Below are positions 1 to 7,763 of a stretch of DNA of 33,640 bases, piece by piece. Source of the DNA: an uncultured Bacteroidales bacterium. GTDB lineage: Bacteria; Bacteroidota; Bacteroidia; Bacteroidales; Paludibacteraceae. The stretch is from positions 116,600 through 150,239 of the forward strand of contig CADBZO010000008.1 in NCBI GenBank assembly GCA_902799185.1, written 5' to 3'. Below the pieces are notes generated by a model that searched no databases, was not told where the DNA came from, and saw nothing but the letters and a program-made list of their open reading frames with translations. The first letter of the stretch is position 1. Every line of letters begins with the position of its first letter. Position numbers and translations under genes: made by a program.

Positions 1-438
1 CTGATTCTTGAGCGTGTTGAGCCATGTTCCGGCTCCTCCTACGCGCTCCAAATCATACCCCTCCGGCAGGACGGCAATATAACTCTTGCTTGCATCTTCG
101 CTTACCGTTCCGTTCGTATTATCCACGTACAGGTCCATGTACGCGGTGCGGTAACTGCTATACCGGTTCTGGTTGAGGCTGATAGCATAGCCGCATCCCA
201 TGAACGCTCCATATACAATTGGCAGTTTCCAATAGGACTTGTTGTATATCTGTCCGGCTCCGGGCAGGATAGCCCCAAGCCACACCGCCCTGTTGGCATC
301 CGGCTTTTTGGTGAGGTCAATGTAATACTTGTATTTCTCCTCAGCCGTGGTTGTGTCGGGTTGGTAGTAAATGGTGTCCTGCTGTGCACGGAGCAACATC
401 GGTATCCCCAGTAATAATATGGTCAAAAAGCGTTTCAA
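1..438 (-). CDS. DUF5683 family protein, partial (3' end beyond the window)
   Basis: I translated this frame by hand: it reads open from a TTG at 438 to the left edge, 146 codons. The N-terminus is a signal peptide (MKRFLTILLLGIPMLLRAQQ), followed by a W-L-G-A-I-L-P-G-A-G-Q-I-Y-N block typical of DUF5683, a small membrane-associated Bacteroidetes family of unknown function. The TTG start overlaps the parB stop as TTGA, which implies translational coupling. An internal ATG at 399 would cut the signal peptide in half, so TTG is preferred. The order ParA-ParB-DUF5683 recurs in Bacteroidetes, often followed by a murein transglycosylase and RelA; what follows here is outside the window. The family call rests on recognising the motif and the gene context. 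Confidence 0.75.
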   Translation of the reverse strand, partial: MKRFLTILLLGIPMLLRAQQDTIYYQPDTTTAEEKYKYYIDLTKKPDANRAVWLGAILPGAGQIYNKSYWKLPIVYGAFMGCGYAISLNQNRYSSYRTAYMDLYVDNTNGTVSEDASKSYIAVLPEGYDLERVGGAGTWLNTLKNQ

Positions 439-1265
439 CGTAGTCTCGCTGCTATGCGGTTCAGTTCCTCTTCGCTTGCATAAGCAATCGTCACCTTGCC
501 GTCTTGAATCTTAATCTTCCATCCGGTCCGCTCGCTCAGTTCTTGTTGCAATGCCTCATACGGATTGGCGGTTCTCTCTTTGCTTTTCCTGCTTTCACTC
601 TTGTCTTCCTGTGCCAGCGCTTCCACCTTACGGACCGACAGACCTTCTTTCAGAATCCGTTGGTATAACGCCAACTGCCGTTCGGCCGAAGGGGTCGCCA
701 GAATAGCACGGGCATGGCCCATGTCAATCTTCTTCTCTTTGATACCAACCTGTATCTCTGCCGGCAGTTTCAGGAGTCGCAGATAGTTGGCAACCGTGGC
801 GCGTTTCTTGCCTACGCGCTCGGACATACGCTCCTGTGTCAGGTTGTAGTCATCCATGAGCCGCTGGTAAGCCAGTGCAATCTCTATGGCATCGAGGTCT
901 TCGCGCTGGATATTCTCTATCAGCGCCCATTCCATTACCTGTTCGTCCTTCGCCGTACGGATATAAGCCGGTATACGTTCCAGTCCGGCTCTCTTGCTGG
1001 CTCTGAAACGCCGTTCGCCGGCGATAATCATATACGTACCATCTCCATTGTCGCGCAGCGTAATCGGGGAGATCACTCCGTGCTCGCGGATGGAGTCTGC
1101 CAGTTCCTCCAACGCTTCTTCGTCAAACGTACGTCGCGGCTGGTCGGGGTTTGCGACAATCTTGTCTAGCTCTATCTCCGAGATAGAACTGCCTCCGTTG
1201 GTATCTACGTGGCTGGTATCTATAAGGGCGTCTAAGCCGCGCCCAAGGCCTGTCATTTTTTTCAT
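435..1265 (-). CDS. parB: ParB family chromosome-partitioning protein
   Basis: This is a centromere-binding CTPase that loads on parS sites and works with ParA in chromosome segregation. The 276-residue protein begins with the MTGLGRGLDALI segment typical of chromosomal ParB/Spo0J. It shows the GERRFRAS nucleotide-binding box (residues 83-90), the ENIQRED box (117-123), a helix-turn-helix at about 142-163 (LTQERMSERVGKKRATVANYL), and a C-terminal dimerisation segment. Length and domain order match intact chromosomal ParB. The ATG overlaps the parA stop (ATGA, 1262-1265) and the stop overlaps the DUF5683 start, so the three genes are translationally coupled. No convincing consensus parS was found nearby. 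Confidence 0.96.
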   Translation of the reverse strand: MKKMTGLGRGLDALIDTSHVDTNGGSSISEIELDKIVANPDQPRRTFDEEALEELADSIREHGVISPITLRDNGDGTYMIIAGERRFRASKRAGLERIPAYIRTAKDEQVMEWALIENIQREDLDAIEIALAYQRLMDDYNLTQERMSERVGKKRATVANYLRLLKLPAEIQVGIKEKKIDMGHARAILATPSAERQLALYQRILKEGLSVRKVEALAQEDKSESRKSKERTANPYEALQQELSERTGWKIKIQDGKVTIAYASEEELNRIAARLR

Positions 1266-2026
1266 TTGTTTCGTGCAATAAGTTCTTTAGCTAATGCGGT
1301 ATAATTCTGCGCACCTTTTGAAGCCGGGTCGTAGTCCAAGACGGACATCCCGTGCGAAGGTGCCTCGCTCAAACGTACGTTACGGGCAATGACGGTATTG
1401 AAGACGAGGTCTCCGAAGTGTCTTTTTACTTCTTCATATACCTGGTTGCTGAGTCTGAGACGATTGTCAAACATCGTCAGCAGGAAGCCCTCTACCTTCA
1501 GCCCCGGATTGAGTTTCGATTTGATGATCTTAATCGTATTCAGCAGTTTGGCAATACCTTCCAGCGCAAAGAACTCGCACTGCACAGGGATGATGACGCT
1601 GTCGCTTGCGGTGAGCGCATTGACGGTAATCAGTCCCAAGGAAGGACTGCAGTCGATGAGGATATAGTCGTACTCGTCCTTCATTGAGGAAAGCATGTTT
1701 TTGAGTAACAGCTCGCGGTGCTCCATGTTCAGCATCTCTATCTCAGCACCGACCAAGTCGATATGGCTGGGGATGAGACAGAGGTTCTTGGTAGCCGTCT
1801 TGACAACTGCCGTATGGGGGTCAATGCCGTTCACCAGACACTCATAGATAGTATTATCCAGTTTCTGTATCTCTACGCCCAGACCGGACGAGGTGTTTGC
1901 TTGCGGGTCTGCATCAATCAGCAGCACTCGTTTCCCTTGCGCTGCCAGTGCAGCGGAGAGGTTGATAGACGTAGTAGTCTTGCCTACACCGCCTTTTTGG
2001 TTGGCTAATGAAATAATCTTACTCAT
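1262..2026 (-). CDS. parA: ParA family chromosome-partitioning ATPase (Soj)
   Basis: The protein is a deviant Walker-type ATPase that binds DNA non-specifically and moves ParB-parS complexes. I placed the start at 2026, giving 254 residues beginning MSKIISLANQKGGVGKTT. A longer open frame reaches 2119, but the extra 31 residues are basic, overlap the GT9 gene and are not conserved-looking. The deviant Walker A box KGGVGKTT sits at residues 11-18, the LLIDADPQAN switch follows at about 38-47, and the YILIDCSPSLG Walker B region comes later. It lacks the N-terminal HTH of plasmid ParA proteins, as expected for a chromosomal Soj. The start overlaps the preceding glycosyltransferase stop by four bases (ATGA). 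Confidence 0.96.
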   Translation of the reverse strand: MSKIISLANQKGGVGKTTTSINLSAALAAQGKRVLLIDADPQANTSSGLGVEIQKLDNTIYECLVNGIDPHTAVVKTATKNLCLIPSHIDLVGAEIEMLNMEHRELLLKNMLSSMKDEYDYILIDCSPSLGLITVNALTASDSVIIPVQCEFFALEGIAKLLNTIKIIKSKLNPGLKVEGFLLTMFDNRLRLSNQVYEEVKRHFGDLVFNTVIARNVRLSEAPSHGMSVLDYDPASKGAQNYTALAKELIARNK

Positions 2027-3012
2027 ATCTGTTTTATTATATTTTCTGCTTCTATCTCCCGGCAGGCGTAGTTGCCATACCGGCAGTGGTTTGCGCCGTG
2101 GCAGGCGCACGGCCGGCACCGTAGGTCATTGCGCTGGATGATATCTTCCGGCTTTTGTTTCCAACCCATGAATCCGATCATCGGATGGGTAGCACACCAG
2201 ACGCTTATCGCGCGAATACCTACCAGACTGGATAAATGCTGGTTGGCGCTGTCCATACATATCATCACGTCCAGATGACGCATGAGTTCCAGTTCCTCCG
2301 CCAGCCGTAGTTGTCCGGCTACGCTGGTGGTGCGCGGAAAGACGGAGGCCCATTGCCGCAGCATCTCACATTCTATCTCACCGGCTCCAAAGAGGAACAC
2401 TCTGGTTCCGGGGTCTTTGCTCAGTTGCTCGATGATCTCTTTGGTGACGCGGTAGGGCAGCATGTTCGACCGTCTCTTGGCAAACGGTGCCAAACCTATC
2501 CATCGTCCTTCTTTCCTGCCGTAAAGGGCCTTGACCCTCTTGGCCGCCGAGCGGTTGACAGGAAGGGCCGTGAACGACTCATCGCTCTCCAGACCTGCGC
2601 GACGGAAAGTATCGCGGTAGCGCTCAAACTCAGCGGGCAGTTGTTTTTGTCCGATGCCCCAGACTGTCATCAGGTGTTTGCGTATCCGTCCGTAGTGTAC
2701 GCGTGTCACACGTTTTCCGCTTATCTTCATCAGCAGGTCCAGCACCCGTGTGCGGAGTATGTCTTGCAGGTCAATGACTGCATCGACCTCGTCCCGTAAC
2801 TCCCTCCAGAGCGCTATCACACCTTTCCAGCCCAACCTGTTGTCCACCTCATGGAAGCGTACGTTCGGCATGGAGACGAACATCGCGCCTAACTCTTTTT
2901 TCGCCGCCACGATAAACTGATCATCCGGATAGCGAGCGCTGACGGAGGCTATCACCGGAACGGTCATAGCCACGTTTCCTATGGTCGCTAATCGAATAAC
3001 CAGATAAGTCAT
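2023..3012 (-). CDS. Glycosyltransferase family 9 (heptosyltransferase-like)
   Basis: GT9 enzymes move an ADP-activated heptose or related sugar to lipopolysaccharide core acceptors at the inner face of the inner membrane. The 329-residue protein has the N-terminal LVIRLATIGNVAMTVPVI Rossmann start, a central WIGLAPFAKR segment, and the C-terminal signature DSANQHLSSLVG followed by SVWCATHP, where family members usually read SVWGATHP. It ends in a Cys-rich stretch (RPCACHG...HCRYGNYACRE) often seen in Bacteroidetes GT9 proteins. It overlaps parA by 4 bp and is 35 bp from kduI. Sugar donor and acceptor cannot be told from the sequence. Confidence 0.9.
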   Translation of the reverse strand: MTYLVIRLATIGNVAMTVPVIASVSARYPDDQFIVAAKKELGAMFVSMPNVRFHEVDNRLGWKGVIALWRELRDEVDAVIDLQDILRTRVLDLLMKISGKRVTRVHYGRIRKHLMTVWGIGQKQLPAEFERYRDTFRRAGLESDESFTALPVNRSAAKRVKALYGRKEGRWIGLAPFAKRRSNMLPYRVTKEIIEQLSKDPGTRVFLFGAGEIECEMLRQWASVFPRTTSVAGQLRLAEELELMRHLDVMICMDSANQHLSSLVGIRAISVWCATHPMIGFMGWKQKPEDIIQRNDLRCRPCACHGANHCRYGNYACREIEAENIIKQI

Positions 3013-3047
3013 GGAGATTTACGATTTACCAATGTACGGTGTATGAT

Positions 3048-3890
3048 TTATTTGAGGTCCGTGATCTTGCTGAAATCCTGGTCTCCGTAATCCAGGTTCT
3101 CCCCTCCCATGCCCCAGATGAAGGTGTAGTTATGGGTGGCGGCAGCGGAGTGGATGGACCACTCGGGACTGAGTACCGCCTGATTGCCTTTCATCCATAT
3201 ATGGCGTGTCTCTTCCACCTCGCCCATGAAATGGCAAACGGCTTGCTCTTCGGGAACCTCGAAATAGAAATACGCTTCCATACGACGGCTGTGCACGTGC
3301 GCCGGCATGGTATTCCAAACGCTACCGGGTGCCAGTTCGGTCATACCCATTTGCAGCTGGCAGGTAGGGAGTACCTGGTTGACGAGCATTTTGTTGATGT
3401 CGCGTTCGTTGGACATCTCCAGGCTTCCCATGTGCGCTACCACTGCGTCTGCTTTCGTCACTTTCTTGTCCGGATAGGTGCAGTGTGCGGTGGTGGAATT
3501 GAAATAGAAGAGGGCCGGGTGGTTGGCATCGACGCTCTCGAAATGCACCTCACGGTCACCGCGACCGAGGTAGAGCGCCTCTTTGTAGTCGAGTTCGAAC
3601 ACCTCTCCGCCGGCTATCACACGTCCTTTACCGCCTACGTTGAAGATACCCATCTCACGGCGGGTGAGGAAGAACGGTGCTTTAAGCGGGTCGATGGCTT
3701 CCAGCAGCAGTTTTTCGCCTACCGGCATCGCACCGCCTACAATCATACGGTCGTACATGGAGTAAACCATATTCACTTCGTTTTTCACAAACACGTTCTC
3801 AATCAGGAAATCCTTACGGAGACGCGTGGTGTCATAACTCTTTGCGTCAATAGGGTTTGACGCGTACCGTACTTCATAATTTGTCTTCAT
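3048..3890 (-). CDS. kduI: 5-keto-4-deoxyuronate isomerase (4-deoxy-L-threo-5-hexosulose-uronate ketol-isomerase)
   Basis: KduI converts 5-keto-4-deoxyuronate, the product of pectate or other polyuronate lyase action, to 3-deoxy-D-glycero-2,5-hexodiulosonate in the cytoplasm; KduD then reduces it toward KDG. The 280-residue length matches the family. The cupin metal site is visible as H198, H200 and E205 in the PAHVHSRRMEAYFYF stretch, with H247 in SIHSAAATHNYTF. The N-terminus (YEVRYASNPIDAKSYDT) and C-terminus (GENLDYGDQDF) are also characteristic. No kduD, kdgK or uronate transporter lies beside it. It sits 5 bp after the beta-barrel gene, inside a run of unrelated genes. It fits functionally with the pectate lyase at 10398. 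Confidence 0.95.
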   Translation of the reverse strand: MKTNYEVRYASNPIDAKSYDTTRLRKDFLIENVFVKNEVNMVYSMYDRMIVGGAMPVGEKLLLEAIDPLKAPFFLTRREMGIFNVGGKGRVIAGGEVFELDYKEALYLGRGDREVHFESVDANHPALFYFNSTTAHCTYPDKKVTKADAVVAHMGSLEMSNERDINKMLVNQVLPTCQLQMGMTELAPGSVWNTMPAHVHSRRMEAYFYFEVPEEQAVCHFMGEVEETRHIWMKGNQAVLSPEWSIHSAAATHNYTFIWGMGGENLDYGDQDFSKITDLK

Positions 3891-3895
3891 ATCTG

Positions 3896-4576
3896 TTATT
3901 TTAATTTAGTCTTTTTCTTGACCGGCCACATCCACCCTATGTTCAGGCTCAGGTCCATGGGGCTGGCACCGTTGAAATGATCCTCTACATTTGTTCCGAA
4001 GATTCCTCCGAAAGAGTAGTCGAAACGGACTTCGAGCTGGTATATACCTGCATTGCGCGTGATGACATACAGTCCCGTTCCTCCTATTATGCCCCAGTCC
4101 ACGCGTTTGGATACGGGGTCGTACTCCGCTTGTCCGGCTCCGTTCACCAGTGTGCCTTGATTACCGCCGTCCTTGAGACAGTAACCAATCTGGGGACCGG
4201 CGTTGAGGAACCACCTGCATTTCCTACTACCGAAGTTGAGGTGCATCAGTAGCGGAATCTCTATATAATGCAACTGCCTGCTGTAGCGTCCGATAGTGTC
4301 ATTATACTCCGCCCAGCCGCGGTGCAAATAGTTCAGTTCCACCTGCAAGGCGCAGTATTTATGCCCGGCATAGCGATATACGAATCCTCCGTTGCCGCCC
4401 AAGACTACGGCTTGGGTGACCGGTGTCATGTTATTGACAGCCGGCGAGAAATTCACCGTGCTCGCACTCACTCCGCCGTGTACACCTATAAAATGCTCCG
4501 GCATGAGCAGTCTGGGCTGTGCTATTGCGCTTGCCACGCAAAGGAGCCATGCTATGATTGTGATTTTCCGTTGCAC
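3896..4576 (-). CDS. Outer-membrane beta-barrel protein, PorT-like family
   Basis: A 226-residue protein with a clear signal peptide (MQRKITIIAWLLCVASAIAQ) and then alternating hydrophobic strands: HFIGVHGGVSAS, LQVELNYLHRGW, IEIPLLMHLNF, WFLNAGPQIGYCL, VDWGIIGGTGLYV, LEVRFDYSFGGIF. This is the pattern of the small outer-membrane barrel family (OMP_b-brl_2) common in Bacteroidetes. It ends near a charged PVKKKTKLK, without the aromatic C-terminal residue classic for proteobacterial barrels. It is 11 bp after the LysM gene and 5 bp before kduI. The specific role is unknown; PorT itself is a type IX secretion component, but nothing here singles out that function. Confidence 0.75.
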   Translation of the reverse strand: MQRKITIIAWLLCVASAIAQPRLLMPEHFIGVHGGVSASTVNFSPAVNNMTPVTQAVVLGGNGGFVYRYAGHKYCALQVELNYLHRGWAEYNDTIGRYSRQLHYIEIPLLMHLNFGSRKCRWFLNAGPQIGYCLKDGGNQGTLVNGAGQAEYDPVSKRVDWGIIGGTGLYVITRNAGIYQLEVRFDYSFGGIFGTNVEDHFNGASPMDLSLNIGWMWPVKKKTKLK

Positions 4577-4587
4577 TCTGTGTATTC

Positions 4588-6027
4588 TTATTTCTCAATG
4601 ATTTGCAGATTAGCGTTTTGCCATCCTCCTTCTTCGCCTGTCTGCTCCCATCGGACGAGGGACTGGAGTCCTTTGCTCTCGCGCCGACCTTGCAACCACG
4701 CAATCATAGCGCGTGTGAGGTCGTATCCCAGGAGGTCATATCGCGGTAGGTCTCCTGTGTGTTCACTGATATAATAGGTGGACCACTGTTTCTCATACGC
4801 CTCGCGATCTGCGTCAGCTGTAAAAACCGACGTATAGACCTGCGGGATAGCGATAGCTTCTTTGAGCCAGGAGTACTGGCTGACGATACGGATATGGAAT
4901 CCTTCTGCCTGCAGTTTGGCTAAGTGGGGGAGAATGATCCGCACATGCTGTATCTTATCGCTATGGAGCAGGATGAGATTCTCTTTGGCAGAGTCCAGCA
5001 CATACGAAGCGGAGTCATTCATCAGATCATGCAGCGGCAAGGTCTTCGAGGTGATTCCTCTCTCTCTCATCCTGTTTCGCAGAGTTCTCATGGCGTCCGA
5101 CATATCCGCCTCCCGCACCTCTACGGCTACGCATTGGAGCGCGCTGTCACGTGCCATGATCCACCGGCAGAGACTGTCTGCCTGCTGTTGGTCAGTGGAG
5201 TTGAACTGCAGGACGCGGGGGCGCTTGGTAAATTCTTGTCCGCTGCTGAAAGGAAGCAGCATCGCTACCCCGTGTGCCTCGCACCACTCTGCCATGCGTG
5301 CTATCTGGATTGGATAAACCGGGCCTATGACGCCCTGTACGTTGTTTAGCTCCGAACTGTCACAAAGGGCATTGATACGGCGCTCGCTACGCTCCGTATC
5401 ATACACTCGCAGGCGGAAACGCGTGCTGTCGTTCTGCATATCTTTCATCGCCAGAAGTGCTCCCTGATAGAAAGCCATCATTCTGTCCGCGTTCACCGTC
5501 CGTTTGGTCTGATGGCTCTCAAAAGGCAACATCAGAGCTATCTCCACTACGGGGACAGAGTCAGCAGAAGCAGAGGCCTCATCCGTCATTGCCGAAACCG
5601 AATCTGTCAGTACCGAAACTGAGTCCGGCGGCATAGCGGCATTTTTCAGCGCCGAGATGATTGATTGCACGCGTGTCTCCGTCACCGTTGTTTCTATCAC
5701 GACCGGCTTGCTCTCCTGAATATGTACGCGCCGTGTAGGGATGAGCAACGTCTCGCCGTAGTGCAAGCCGCGTTCGCTCAACTGGGGGTTGAGGCGTACT
5801 ATCTCGGATTGCGTGACATTAAAATTAACGCTGATACGGTAGAGACCGATACTTTTCTCCACGGTGTAGCGGTATACTTCTTCTCCGTTGACCGTATCCA
5901 ACGGGTAGTCCAGCAACTCCTGTGCCCGGGAACCGGAAAATTGAAAACTGAAAATGGAAAGAACTACCCATCCTAACAATCTGCGATATGTTTTGTTTCC
6001 TTTCATCTTCTTCCTTTCGTCTTTCAT
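4588..6027 (-). CDS. LysM domain plus periplasmic-binding-fold protein
   Basis: A 479-residue exported protein. After a signal segment ending near SGSRAQ (residues 31-36) comes one LysM domain at about 52-97 (YRYTVEKSIGLYRISVNFN...LHYGETLLIP), which binds peptidoglycan. A Ser/Asp/Val-rich linker follows (DSVSVLTDSVSAMTDEASAS), then a type 1 periplasmic-binding fold beginning VEIALMLPF and containing GVIGPVYP, as in branched-chain amino-acid receptors. Such LysM/receptor fusions recur in Bacteroidetes; the ligand is unknown. The ATG at 6027 overlaps the gldG stop (ATGA). A second in-frame ATG at 6006 gives a more standard signal peptide and is an alternative start. The first codons and the signal region are built of short purine-rich repeats. 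Confidence 0.82.
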   Translation of the reverse strand: MKDERKKMKGNKTYRRLLGWVVLSIFSFQFSGSRAQELLDYPLDTVNGEEVYRYTVEKSIGLYRISVNFNVTQSEIVRLNPQLSERGLHYGETLLIPTRRVHIQESKPVVIETTVTETRVQSIISALKNAAMPPDSVSVLTDSVSAMTDEASASADSVPVVEIALMLPFESHQTKRTVNADRMMAFYQGALLAMKDMQNDSTRFRLRVYDTERSERRINALCDSSELNNVQGVIGPVYPIQIARMAEWCEAHGVAMLLPFSSGQEFTKRPRVLQFNSTDQQQADSLCRWIMARDSALQCVAVEVREADMSDAMRTLRNRMRERGITSKTLPLHDLMNDSASYVLDSAKENLILLHSDKIQHVRIILPHLAKLQAEGFHIRIVSQYSWLKEAIAIPQVYTSVFTADADREAYEKQWSTYYISEHTGDLPRYDLLGYDLTRAMIAWLQGRRESKGLQSLVRWEQTGEEGGWQNANLQIIEK

Positions 6028-7658
6028 TTTGTCTCGTATTTTCTTTTTCTTACAACAACTACCATGCCGCCTATCAGTGCCAAGACCAGTATCGGCGTCA
6101 TGGTACTCACAACCTGTATTTTCGTTCGCTCGTCGTGTGCGCGTTTGTCATTCAACAGCCGTAGCGCCACGCTCTTCTCCCGAAGGGAGATCAGTCCTTC
6201 CGCGTCAGTAAGCCATAGTACGGCATTGACAATAAAATCCCGGTTGGAGAACTGCATGCCGCTGTATCGGTCGTATCCCATGGGCAGTGCCTGACCTTTC
6301 TGGAGTTCGTTCACGACCACGCTTCCGCTTCCGATAACTATCTGCCGGGTTTTGACGCTCTGTTTGCGGATAGGTTCATCGCCGGTGATGCCGTCCGGTG
6401 TCATGCGGTGTGCAAAAGCGCTGTGGAAGCATCCTTCCATGGACACGGCTACCGGTATATATTGGTATTGGAACAGCCGCATATCCGGATTCAGTTCGTT
6501 CAGATTCACTTCGCCTGGTGTTGCGGTGAGACGGCTGGCGGTACTGGTAGCGAGCAGTACGCGTTTCTCAATCCCGTCTTCTCCTCCTACGGCATCTATA
6601 GGACTGACAAAGGTGCTCATCACCTGTCCCATATTCTTTGTAATAGGCGAGCCCTGGCTGGTGAGCAGCAGCGGCGCAAAAGTCCACGGCATCGGTTGCA
6701 GGTTAGGCTGCTGCGGATCGGAACTGACATTCACGGGTATCGGCAGACACTGTATATCCTGCACCAGAGCGGGGTTGACGCGTACGCCGTAGCGGAAAAG
6801 CATCTCTGTCAGTCCCAGTTCCAGCGGCAGGACGGGGGTGAATCCTTCGCTTTGCAGCACCTGCTCGCTGAACCGTACTCCGTCTATCGCCCAAAGGACT
6901 GTGCCGCCTCGCATGATATACTGGTCGATGACGAACCGCTCCCGTTCATCGAAAGCAGTCTTTGGCGCCGCGATGATTACGGCCTTATATCCATCCAGGA
7001 TATGACTGTCGATGGCAGGCTCCTTGCTGTTGGCGATAGTACCTCTATCCACTTGAAAATACTTGCTGAGCGCACTCATCAGGTCGTAGGTATGCGCTTC
7101 GTCCGGTTCGCCGTGTCCTTCGAGGATAGCCACTCTTGGGGTCTCGCGCTGTAGTAACAACTGTAACGCTTCCATGAAAGCGAACTCCAGTTGCTCGATA
7201 CTGGCATTGAGGTTCTCTTCTCCGCTGAGACCGCGGGTGTTCTTGAGTAAGGTGACGATAGCCCGCTTGCCTTTGTATGTCATGAGCGCATAGGGATAGA
7301 CAGTGGTCTGCGCTGTCTTGCCGTTCTGCTCCCGCTCGTGGATCAGTATCGGGCGAAGACCCAAGGAGTCTTTAAGGTCTTTAAGGGCGTTAAAGTCCTT
7401 AATGTCTGCGTAGATCTCCATTTCGGCGAGTGTCTCTTCCGTGGCTTTTCTCAGCCGCCGGAAACCGCTGTTCAGGTCACCTTTCAGCAGAACGGCGACT
7501 TCTATCGGCGCATCGGTCTGCCGGAGCAGAGTCTTGGAGGCTTCGCTGAGGCTGTAGTGCTTGTCGTCGGTCATATCCCAACGGACAGGCAATAGATAAG
7601 CGGCGGCATTCAATACCGCCAGAATCCCAACCCCTATGAGCGTATGTCGTATTTCCAT
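6024..7658 (-). CDS. gldG: GldG-like ABC-transporter-associated protein
   Basis: GldG is the membrane-anchored auxiliary protein that, with permease GldF and ATPase GldA, forms an ABC system tied to gliding motility in Flavobacteria. The 544-residue protein has an N-terminal membrane helix (LIGVGILAVLNAAAYLLP), the W-D-M-T-x-D-K-x-Y-S-L-S block right after it that marks this family, a large extracytoplasmic body containing RVAILEGHGEPDE, and a C-terminal helix (ILVLALIGGMVVVV) followed by RKRKYETK. gldF normally lies directly upstream; here the upstream gene is a peptidyl-prolyl isomerase. It overlaps the LysM gene by 4 bp. The symbol denotes family, since gliding cannot be inferred. Confidence 0.85.
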   Translation of the reverse strand: MEIRHTLIGVGILAVLNAAAYLLPVRWDMTDDKHYSLSEASKTLLRQTDAPIEVAVLLKGDLNSGFRRLRKATEETLAEMEIYADIKDFNALKDLKDSLGLRPILIHEREQNGKTAQTTVYPYALMTYKGKRAIVTLLKNTRGLSGEENLNASIEQLEFAFMEALQLLLQRETPRVAILEGHGEPDEAHTYDLMSALSKYFQVDRGTIANSKEPAIDSHILDGYKAVIIAAPKTAFDERERFVIDQYIMRGGTVLWAIDGVRFSEQVLQSEGFTPVLPLELGLTEMLFRYGVRVNPALVQDIQCLPIPVNVSSDPQQPNLQPMPWTFAPLLLTSQGSPITKNMGQVMSTFVSPIDAVGGEDGIEKRVLLATSTASRLTATPGEVNLNELNPDMRLFQYQYIPVAVSMEGCFHSAFAHRMTPDGITGDEPIRKQSVKTRQIVIGSGSVVVNELQKGQALPMGYDRYSGMQFSNRDFIVNAVLWLTDAEGLISLREKSVALRLLNDKRAHDERTKIQVVSTMTPILVLALIGGMVVVVRKRKYETK

Positions 7659-7689
7659 TTAGTGTTCCGTTTTTCGGTTTGAGTCCGAC

Positions 7690-7744
7690 TTAACCCTTAC
7701 TTAACCCTTACTTAACCCTTACTTTACTCTTACTTTACTCTTAC
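7690..7744 (+). repeat. Five tandem 11-bp repeats upstream of gldG
   Basis: Read on the plus strand, three exact copies of TTAACCCTTAC (7690-7722) are followed by two exact copies of TTTACTCTTAC (7723-7744), with no bases between units. The array lies in the 105-bp gap between the isomerase stop (7764) and the gldG start (7658), so it would be in the gldG leader or the read-through transcript. Its 11-bp period is the same as that of the nrdD leader array at 25877, though the unit sequence differs. Confidence 0.97.
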
Positions 7745-7763
7745 TTTTTTGATAAGGGTCTTG

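Noticed and set aside
102-389. 95-residue minus-strand frame at the left end
   Set aside because: It is out of frame with the DUF5683 protein on the same strand, which has a signal peptide and a conserved block.
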